From Palsa-504 sp963835775 (GTDB lineage: Bacteria; Actinomycetota; Actinomycetes; Streptosporangiales; Streptosporangiaceae): a stretch of DNA of 64,000 bases. Numbering within the stretch: the stretch's first letter is position 1; each line of letters opens with the position of its first letter. The notes under the pieces are model-generated. The model was not told where the DNA came from and ran no database searches. It worked only from the letters and a program-made list of their open reading frames with translations. Shown one piece after another: positions 61,505 through 64,000 of the stretch. The DNA is taken from the NCBI GenBank assembly GCA_963835775.1, contig CAWIHB010000017.1, positions 76,916 through 140,915 of the forward strand. The letters are read 5' to 3'. A program made the position numbers and the translations under genes.

Positions 61505-62038
61505 ATGGGCTTCGTCGGCGATGACCGGGAATCGCGCGTCAGCGACGACGATGCCGCATTCCGTGACTACGTGCTGGCCCGCGGGACCGCCCTACTGCGA
61601 ATGGCGGTCATGCTCACCGGCAACCAGGCTGACGCCGAGGACCTGGTCCAGGCCGCGCTGGCCAATACCTTCCTGGCCTGGGACAAGATCAACGACCGGG
61701 CGGCCCTGGACGCTTATGTCCGGCGGGCCATGGTCAACACGCACATATCCTGGTGGCGCCGGCGCCGGCTGGAAGAATTCCCGACCGACCAGCTCCCGGA
61801 TCAGGCGGTGGCCGACCACGCGCGGGAGAGCGACATGGCCGAAGTAGTCCGGCGGGCCCTGGACCGGCTGCCGGAGCGGATGCGCGCCGCCGTCATGCTC
61901 AGGTACTTCGAGGACATGACAGAACCGGAAATAGCCGCGCTGCTCGGGGTCAGCCTGGGCACGGTGAAGAGCACCGTGTCGCGGGCGGTGGCCAGGCTGC
62001 GCATCGACGCGGAACTCGGCCAGGACACCAGTCCCTGA
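61505..62038 (+). CDS. SigE-family ECF RNA polymerase sigma factor
   Basis: 177 residues from the ATG at 61505. Region 2: YVLARGTALLRMAVMLTGNQ, then DAEDLVQAALANTFLAWDKI. Region 4: RALDRLPERMRAAVMLRYFE, DMTEPEIAALLGVSLGTVKS, TVSRAVARLR. It belongs to the actinobacterial SigE-like (SACE-type) ECF class that often lacks a linked classical anti-sigma factor, and none is adjacent here. The start codon is five bases after a perfect palindrome that includes the Shine-Dalgarno sequence, suggesting autoregulation or translational control. Confidence 0.92.
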   Translation: MGFVGDDRESRVSDDDAAFRDYVLARGTALLRMAVMLTGNQADAEDLVQAALANTFLAWDKINDRAALDAYVRRAMVNTHISWWRRRRLEEFPTDQLPDQAVADHARESDMAEVVRRALDRLPERMRAAVMLRYFEDMTEPEIAALLGVSLGTVKSTVSRAVARLRIDAELGQDTSP

Positions 62039-62175
62039 TCGCTGCCGGGCCGGGACTTATGGGCCGCAGCGGGCGTTAATTGCCGCTCCGCGAGGCCTAC
62101 TGCTGACCGCCCGGCTCGTGGCACTATCAGGAATGCAGGCAGGTAGGCAGGTCAGGCGCCACAGGAGGTAGCCCG

Positions 62176-63810
62176 GTGCGCAGCACGATGATGGACATGC
62201 CGCTGACAATCGCCGCGATCATGCGCTACGGAACGTCGGTCTTCGGTAATCGCGAGGTTGTCACCTGCACCGAGGACGGGACCAGGCGCCGGACCTACGC
62301 CGAGGCGGGGCGCCGGGTGGCCCGGCTGGCTAACGCGCTGCGGCGGCTGGGCGTCGACGGCGACCAGCGGGTGGGCACGTTCATGTGGAACAACGCCGAG
62401 CACCTCGAGGCCTACCTGGCGATCCCCTCGATGGGCGCGGTTCTGCACACGCTGAACATCAGGCTGGCCCCGGCCGAAGTCGGTTACATCGCCACCCACG
62501 CGGAGGACCACGCCGTAGTCGTGGACGCCTCGCTGGTGCCCAAGTTCGCCGAGATCCTGCCGCACGCCTCGACCGTCAAGCACGTGATCGTGTCCGGGGC
62601 GCCGCTCGGCGAGATGCCCGGGGCCGACGAGCTGACCGGGGTCAGCGTGCACTCCTACGAGGAGCTGCTGGCGGCCGAGCCGGATTCGTACGACTGGCCC
62701 GCGCTGGATGAGTTCTCGGCCGCGGCCATGTGCTACACCAGCGGCACCACCGGTCACCCGAAAGGCGTCGTCTACAGCCACCGGTCCAGCTACCTGCATT
62801 CGATGGGGGCCTGCCTTGGCAACGCCTTTGCCATCAGCGACCGGGATCGCGTGCTGCCCGTGGTGCCCATGTTTCACGCCAACGCGTGGGGCCTGGCCTA
62901 TGCCGGCCTGCTGTCCGGCGCCGCCCTGATCCTGCCCGACCGGTACATGCAGCCAGCCGCCCTGGTCCGGCTGATCAGCGACGAGCACGTCACGCTGGCC
63001 GGCGGGGTACCCACCATCTGGGCGGGCGTCCTGGCCCACGTGCGGGCCGAGGGCGGCGATCTGTCCTCGCTGCGCCTGGTGATCGCGGGCGGCTCCGCTG
63101 TGCCGCACGCGATGCAGGTCAGGTACGAGACCGAGCTCGGGGTGCGGCTGCTGCAGGCGTGGGGCATGACGGAAACCTCGCCGCTGGCCAGCGTGGCCAA
63201 CCCGCCGCCCGGCCTGACCAGGGAAGAAGAGTGGCGGTACCGGGACAGCCAGGGCCGGGTGTTCTGCACGGTGGAGGCCCGGCTGGCCGGGGACGGCGGT
63301 GCCGTGCTGCCCAACGACGGCGAGGCGGTGGGCGAGGTCGAGGTCCGCGGCCCGTGGATCACCGGCTCGTACTACCAGGACGATGACCCGGCCAAGTTCC
63401 ACGACGGCTGGCTGCGCACCGGGGATGTGGGGACGCTTGACTCCGGCGGCTACATCCAGCTGACCGACCGGGCCAAGGACGTGATCAAGTCCGGCGGCGA
63501 GTGGATCTCCTCCATGGAGCTGGAGAACGTCCTGATGGCCCACCCGGACGTGGCCGAGGCCGCCGTGATCGGGGTGGCCGACGAGAAGTGGGGCGAGCGC
63601 CCGCTCGCCGCCATCGTGCTGCGCGTCGGCGCCGACGTCACCGCGGACAAGCTGTGGGCCTTCCTGGCCGAGCAGGTCCCGCGCTGGCAGCTGCCCGAGC
63701 GCTGGTGCTTCATCCCCCAGGTGCCCAAGACCAGCGTGGGCAAGTTCTCCAAGCGCGCCATGCGCGCCGCGTACCAGGCAGGTGACTACGAGATCATCGA
63801 GATCCGCTGA
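62176..63810 (+). CDS. AMP-forming acyl-CoA synthetase (medium/long-chain fatty acid-CoA ligase type)
   Basis: 544 residues, GTG start after GGAGGTAGCCCG. Adenylation motifs: CYTSGTTGHPKGVVYSHRS (P-loop-like A3), PMFHANAWGLAYAG, LLQAWGMTETSPLA (A5), DGWLRTGDVGTLD (A7), DRAKDVIKSGGEWIS (A8), and the C-terminal catalytic Lys in PKTSVGKFSKRAMR (A10). Activates a carboxylic acid with ATP and CoA. The WGMTETSPLAS and HANAWG features resemble the FadD/medium-chain group. Transcribed alone; the substrate chain length is not determinable here. Confidence 0.95.
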   Translation: MRSTMMDMPLTIAAIMRYGTSVFGNREVVTCTEDGTRRRTYAEAGRRVARLANALRRLGVDGDQRVGTFMWNNAEHLEAYLAIPSMGAVLHTLNIRLAPAEVGYIATHAEDHAVVVDASLVPKFAEILPHASTVKHVIVSGAPLGEMPGADELTGVSVHSYEELLAAEPDSYDWPALDEFSAAAMCYTSGTTGHPKGVVYSHRSSYLHSMGACLGNAFAISDRDRVLPVVPMFHANAWGLAYAGLLSGAALILPDRYMQPAALVRLISDEHVTLAGGVPTIWAGVLAHVRAEGGDLSSLRLVIAGGSAVPHAMQVRYETELGVRLLQAWGMTETSPLASVANPPPGLTREEEWRYRDSQGRVFCTVEARLAGDGGAVLPNDGEAVGEVEVRGPWITGSYYQDDDPAKFHDGWLRTGDVGTLDSGGYIQLTDRAKDVIKSGGEWISSMELENVLMAHPDVAEAAVIGVADEKWGERPLAAIVLRVGADVTADKLWAFLAEQVPRWQLPERWCFIPQVPKTSVGKFSKRAMRAAYQAGDYEIIEIR

Positions 63811-63911
63811 CACGGGCGGCGGTCAGACGGCCTGGCCGGGCCGGCCCGAATGCTTTGCCCGGTCAGGGTGACTACCGGTACGCTATGGCCCACCGCACCA
63901 CTGATGCGGGT

Positions 63912-64000
63912 GGAGGATTCGCCTAGTCCGGTCTATGGCGCCGCACTGCTAATGCGGTTGGGTGGCAACACCCTCCGGGGTTCAAATCCCCGATCCTCCG
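63912..64000 (+). tRNA. tRNA-Ser (anticodon GCT)
   Basis: Acceptor GGAGGAT pairs with ATCCTCC, discriminator G at the last base of the window. Anticodon arm CCGCA-CTGCTAA-TGCGG with GCT at the tip. Long variable arm and T arm CGGGG-TTCAAAT-CCCCG. It is complete, apart from any encoded CCA, which would lie outside the window. Confidence 0.93.

Overview
The window is very GC-rich (about 70%), densely coded and rich in GTG/TTG starts and 4-base ATGA/GTGA gene overlaps. Together with a PASTA-kinase/FtsW/PbpA/PstP/Fha locus, CrgA, a class E sortase, the proteasome activator Bpa and the glgX-treY-treZ pathway, this points to a filamentous actinomycete. An order such as Streptosporangiales is plausible but not proven. 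The envelope/kinase locus lies near the origin in Streptomyces, so this may be an origin-proximal core segment with accessory blocks inserted.

Region 1 (1-12.8 kb) is a complete-looking corrinoid methyl-transfer module on two divergent arms controlled from one promoter region. Leftward are a MttB-family methyltransferase without pyrrolysine and L-serine dehydratase. Rightward are an IclR regulator, a B12-binding protein, a methyl-THF transferase of the pterin-binding fold, a 2Fe-2S/ASKHA corrinoid activator, a DUF1638 protein, a MetF-like reductase, a dimethylglycine/sarcosine-dehydrogenase-like flavoprotein, and EtfB and EtfA. The most economical reading is stepwise demethylation of glycine betaine (or a close relative) to glycine, with one-carbon units collected on THF and carbon leaving as serine and pyruvate. 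Two related palindromic micro-ORFs sit exactly at gene junctions in this operon.

Region 2 (12.8-19.3 kb) is glgX-treY-treZ, trehalose from glycogen. Region 3 (19.3-26.7 kb) is accessory: a flavin monooxygenase with a divergent TetR gene, a lipoprotein, a decapitated FAD-linked lactone oxidase, a Cys-repeat membrane protein and a HerA/FtsK-like ATPase, followed by four DnaA-box-like sites within 104 bp.

Region 4 (26.6-39.4 kb) is the conserved envelope/cell-division locus: DUF5324-like protein, cyclophilin, rhomboid, CrgA, class E sortase, PknB, PknA, PbpA, FtsW/RodA, PstP, FhaB, FhaA and tRNA-Leu.

Region 5 (39.4-52.6 kb) holds a universal stress protein, an internally deleted FAD-oxidase remnant, a PAS/GAF histidine kinase, an orphan polysaccharide-type ABC ATPase, an RsbW-like kinase and a STAS protein, a three-gene mannosyl/glycosyltransferase operon whose third gene has a single-base frameshift, pheA, bpa, a quinone oxidoreductase, a MinD/ParA-like ATPase with a Tyr-rich repeat, and tRNA-Ser(UGA).

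Region 6 (52.6-64 kb) contains a STAS-ChaB fusion with a divergent winged-helix regulator and a strong operator, an AraC-VOC pair, proS, a BFN nuclease-like gene, a CtaG-like gene, an AAA ATPase flanked by CTAG clusters, a MauE-like membrane protein paired with a Cys-rich exported protein, a SigE-family sigma factor whose start lies behind a perfect palindrome, an acyl-CoA ligase, and tRNA-Ser(GCU) at the right edge. No transposase, integrase or CRISPR array was seen. No stretch longer than about 300 bp lacks a gene or gene remnant; the largest gap is 21945-22234, upstream of the lactone-oxidase remnant.
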